The notes below the pieces were generated by a model. The model searched no databases, was not told where the DNA came from, and worked only from the letters and a program-made list of their open reading frames with translations. DNA of 64,000 nt from Schoenoplectus triqueter (lineage: Eukaryota > Streptophyta > Magnoliopsida > Poales > Cyperaceae), in contig CAXKVV010002167.1 of assembly GCA_964058805.1 (NCBI GenBank), forward strand, positions 186,001-250,000, read 5' to 3'. The translations under genes and the position numbers were made by a program. Within the stretch, counting starts at the first letter, position 1. The number at the start of each line of letters is the position of its first letter. Below, piece by piece: positions 63,061 through 64,000 of this stretch.

Positions 63061-64000
63061 GCAAAACATGAAAACAGGACCCGACGACCTCGGCACTGCC
63101 GAAAACGTGTCCGAGCGCGCAAATCTTGTAAACGGGAAAGGACGCCCTCGGTAACGCCGAAAACGTGTCCTTGCGCGCAAAACTTGAAAACGGGAAAGGA
63201 CGCCCTCGGTAACGCCGAAAACGAGTCCGGGCGCGCAAAACATGAAAACGGGACCAAACGCCCACGGTACCGCCGAAAACGAGTCCGGGCGCGCAAAACA
63301 AGTAAAAGGGACCCGACGCGCTCGGTACCGCCGAAAACGAGTCCTGGCGCGCAAAACAAGTAAAAGGGACCCGACGCCCTCGGTACCGCCGAAAATTAGT
63401 CCTGGCGCGCAAAACTTGAAAACGGGACCCGACTGCCTCGGTACCGCCGAAAATGTGTCCGGGCGTGCAAAACATGAAAACGGGACCCGACGGCCTCGGC
63501 ACCGCCGAAAACGTGTCCGGGCGCGCAAAACTTGAAAATGGGAAAGGATGCCCTCTGTACCGCCGAAAACGAGTCCGGGCGCGCAAAACAAGAAAACGGG
63601 ACCTGACGACCTCGGCATCGCCGAAAACTAGTCCGGGCGCGCAAAACACGAAAACGGGACCCGACGACCTCGGCAACGCCCAAAACGAGTCCGGGCGCGC
63701 AAAACTCGAAAACGGGACAGGACGCCCTCGGTACCGCCAAAAACGTGTCCGGGCGCGCAACACATGAAAACGGGACCCGACGCCCTCGGCACCGCCGTAA
63801 ACGAGTCCGTGCGCGCAAAACTTGAAAACGGGAAAGGACGCCCTCGGTAACGCCGAAAACGAGTCCGGGCGCGCAAAACATAAAAACGGGACCCGACGAC
63901 CTCGGCAACGCCCAAAACGTGTCCTGGCGCGCAAAACTTGAAAACGGGAAAGGACGCCCTCGGTAACGCCGAAAACGAGTCCGGGCGCGCAAAACATGAA

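Larger units (their letters stand above)
30559..64000 (+). repeat. 58-bp GC-rich satellite, right array (about 577 monomers)
   Basis: The same 58-bp monomer continues in the same orientation to the window edge, so the array is open-ended on the right. Removing 28650-30553 and one CCCTC copy joins left and right into a single normal monomer, so this was one array before the insertion. This side holds subtypes not seen on the left, such as units with GCAATCCGTG (for example near 30701, 35728, 38407, 43134 and 60449). It is also rich in units with CAAGTAAAAGGG, a subtype that first appears on the left only near 19.5 kb. Shortened monomers of 31 bp and 45 bp occur here and were not noticed in the left array. 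There are no genes. Confidence 0.98.

Noticed and set aside
1..64000. CENP-B-box-like motif in each monomer (GAAAACGGGA)
   Set aside because: The 3' part resembles the CENP-B box (A..CGGG), but the required TTCG in the 5' half is absent at the right spacing (AAAC is there instead), so it is not called.
1..64000. rDNA intergenic-spacer subrepeats
   Set aside because: GC-rich short subrepeats occur in plant rDNA spacers, but no rRNA gene or spacer promoter appears in 64 kb and the array is far longer than a spacer. An origin from one cannot be excluded, but it is not supported here.

Overview
This window is almost entirely satellite DNA. Two tandem arrays, at 1-28649 and about 30559-64000, are built from one GC-rich monomer of about 58 bp. 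All monomers run head to tail in the same orientation, roughly 1,070 in total by length. A single AT-rich block of about 1.9 kb (28650-30553) interrupts them. That block starts TGATG, ends CATCA and is flanked by a direct CCCTC duplication, so I read it as a solo LTR of a retrotransposon. I find no credible protein-coding gene, tRNA, rRNA or CRISPR array. A plant nuclear genome fits best (long array of a short satellite, 1.9-kb LTR with 5-bp target duplication, plant-style TATA box). The species and chromosomal position (centromeric, pericentromeric, subtelomeric or knob) cannot be told from sequence alone.

Monomer. With position 1 set at CGAGTCC, the common form has a GC-rich head with GCGCGC at 10-15, A-tracts at 16-19, 24-27 and 55-58, a CGGGACCCG near-palindrome at 28-36, and a TCGGC-ACC-GCCGA dyad at 43-55. 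It is about 64% GC, holds ten CpGs and has 18 A but only 3 T on the + strand. Monomers come in recurring subtypes that differ at position 3 (A/T), 21-22 (AT, TC, AA or TT), 33-35 (CCC, CAG or AAG), 41-42 and 48-49, and in the final linker (CCGAAAA, CCCAAAA or CCGTAAA). The subtypes are strung in fixed orders into higher-order repeats (HORs).

Layout. 1-6.0 kb: a 2147-bp (37-monomer) HOR, two copies plus a partial one. 6.0-12.1 kb: three tandem copies of a 2029-bp (35-monomer) HOR. 13.1-17.85 kb: tandem duplications of 986, 290 and 696 bp. 17.65-22.8 kb: a diverged 2.7-kb duplication. 22.5-28.65 kb and 30.56-35 kb: the most heterogeneous monomers, on both sides of the LTR. 35.1-38.6 kb: a 1335-bp HOR. 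40.8-64 kb: nested duplications with a recurring 1507-bp (26-monomer) unit, a composite module seen five times, and diagnostic truncated monomers (31 bp and 45 bp).

The very long minus-strand open frames (up to 1705 codons) are a by-product of repetition. The reverse complement of the common monomer has no stop in any frame, and 58 is not a multiple of 3, so each frame cycles through all phases every 174 bp. What merits attention is the layered amplification history, the half-monomer deletions at GAAAACG, the CpG load, and the solo LTR as a marker of array age. Periods and boundaries were found by eye from shared sequence markers, and percent identities were not computed.
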